Assembly (NCBI GenBank): GCA_016179165.1
Contig: JACORX010000296.1
Location: forward strand, 1 to 6,379
Source of the DNA: Candidatus Rokuibacteriota bacterium
GTDB taxonomy: Bacteria; Methylomirabilota; Methylomirabilia; Rokubacteriales; CSP1-6
DNA length: 6,379 bases
Reading direction: 5' to 3'
Below are positions 5,533 through 6,379 of the stretch, in pieces. Within the stretch, counting starts at the first letter, position 1, and each line of letters begins with the position of its first letter. Position numbers and translations under genes: made by a program. Below the pieces are notes generated by a model. It was not told the origin of the DNA. It saw nothing but the letters and a program-made list of their open reading frames with translations, and did no database searches.

Positions 5533-6379
5533 ATGAGTCTCCGGCTGCCCCGGCGCCAGTACGCGGACCTCTACGGTCCGACCGTGGGTGACCGCGTCAG
5601 GCTCGCGGACACGGACATCCTCATCGAGGTGGAAAAGGACTTCACGGTCTACGGCGACGAGATCAAGTTCGGCGGCGGCAAGGTCATCCGCGACGGCATG
5701 GGCCAGTCGGCGCGCGCCACGGCTGCCGACGGCGTCCTCGACCTCGTCATCACCAACGCCCTCGTCCTCGACCACTGGGGCATCGTCAAGTGCGACATCG
5801 GTGTCCGCGGCGGCCGCATCGTCGGCGTGGGAAAGGCCGGCAACCCCGACATCCAGGCCGGCGTCACGCAGGGCATGATCGTCGGCGCCTCGACGGAGGT
5901 CATCGCGGGCGAAGGACGCATCGTCACCGCGGGCGGCATCGACAGCCACATCCACTTCATCTGCCCTCAGCTCGTCGACGAGGCGCTCTCGGCCGGGCTG
6001 ACGACTCTCATCGGCGGCGGCACGGGCCCCGCGACCGGCACCAACGCGACGACCTGCTCCGCGGGAGCGTGGAACATCCACCGGATGCTCGAGGCCTCGG
6101 ACGGCCTGCCGATCAACCTGGGCTTTCTTGGGAAGGGAAATGCCTCCAGACCCGACCCGCTTCGGGAGCAGGTGGCGGCGGGCGCCATCGGGCTCAAGCT
6201 CCACGAGGACTGGGGGACCACTCCAGCCGCCATCGACGCCTGCCTCTCCGTGGCCGAGGAGATGGACGTGCAGGTCGCGATCCACACGGACACGCTGAAC
6301 GAGGCGGGCTTCGTCGAGGACTCGATCAGGGCCTTCAAGGGCCGGACCATCCACACGTATCACACCGAAGGCGCGGGAG
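5533..6379 (+). CDS. ureC: Urease alpha (catalytic) subunit UreC, 5' half
   Basis: UreC carries the dinuclear nickel centre that hydrolyses urea. The frame is open from ATG 5533 to the right edge, giving 282 full codons of about 570. The N-terminus (RRQYADLYGPTVGDRVRLAD, then VYGDEIKFGGGKVIRDGMGQ) is canonical. All nickel-centre residues that fall in this half are present: His139 and His141 in GGIDSHIHFICPQ, the lysine that becomes carbamylated and bridges the nickels (Lys222) and His224 in GLKLHEDWG, His251 in AIHTDTLNE, and His277 in HTYHTEGAG at the edge. They correspond to Klebsiella His134, His136, Lys217, His219, His246 and His272, all shifted by five. The remaining nickel ligand (Asp360 in Klebsiella), the catalytic His320 and the flap Cys319 lie beyond the window. 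The shift comes from about one extra residue at the N-terminus and two near each of residues 60-68 and 110-118. It is probably an active enzyme. Confidence 0.97.
   Translation, partial: MSLRLPRRQYADLYGPTVGDRVRLADTDILIEVEKDFTVYGDEIKFGGGKVIRDGMGQSARATAADGVLDLVITNALVLDHWGIVKCDIGVRGGRIVGVGKAGNPDIQAGVTQGMIVGASTEVIAGEGRIVTAGGIDSHIHFICPQLVDEALSAGLTTLIGGGTGPATGTNATTCSAGAWNIHRMLEASDGLPINLGFLGKGNASRPDPLREQVAAGAIGLKLHEDWGTTPAAIDACLSVAEEMDVQVAIHTDTLNEAGFVEDSIRAFKGRTIHTYHTEGAG

Noticed and set aside
5440..6363. Minus-strand open frame of 307 codons opposite ureC
   Set aside because: The plus strand encodes UreC with all expected nickel ligands. The antisense product is Asp/Val/Arg/Gly-rich with no family resemblance.
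1..6379. A previously undescribed system
   Set aside because: Every base outside a few short gaps belongs to a recognised urea transport or urease gene in a familiar order. I found no unexplained gene, repeat array or structured RNA.

Overview
The window is a single plus-strand operon fragment for urea uptake and hydrolysis. In order it holds the 3' end of urtA, complete urtB, urtC, urtD and urtE (a urea ABC transporter of the branched-chain amino acid type), then complete ureA and ureB and the first half of ureC (urease gamma, beta and alpha subunits). Every gene is recognised from conserved family motifs, and I see no frameshift, mobile element, RNA gene, CRISPR array or extra accessory gene.

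Organism: the DNA is very GC-rich with strong G/C third-position preference. It has separate ureA and ureB genes, unlike the fused gamma-beta subunit of Helicobacter. It also has a long UrtB with a signal peptide and an N-terminal HEAT-like exported domain, a form familiar from Gram-negative bacteria and unlike the short cyanobacterial type. This suggests a high-GC Gram-negative bacterium, such as a proteobacterium or an uncultured lineage like Rokubacteria/Methylomirabilota. The taxonomic guess is low confidence and rests on pattern recognition only.

Layout: urtA ends at 536. urtB most likely starts at a GTG at 545, 8 bases later. urtB/urtC overlap by 14 bases, urtC/urtD by 4 (ATGA) and urtD/urtE by 8, so the transporter genes look translationally coupled. 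A 17-base gap leads to ureA, 10 bases separate ureA from ureB, and 4 bases separate ureB from ureC, which runs off the right edge. No gap exceeds 17 bases, and there is no visible promoter or terminator inside the block. The promoter should lie upstream of urtA, outside the window.

How it works: UrtA binds urea outside the inner membrane, UrtB and UrtC form the membrane channel, and UrtD and UrtE hydrolyse ATP to drive import. The UreA-UreB-UreC complex then hydrolyses urea to ammonia and carbamate in the cytoplasm. The nickel-insertion genes (ureD, E, F, G) are not in the window. ureD, which often lies just before ureA in such operons, is absent there. Overall this is a well-known system; the observations in Part 2 are modest.
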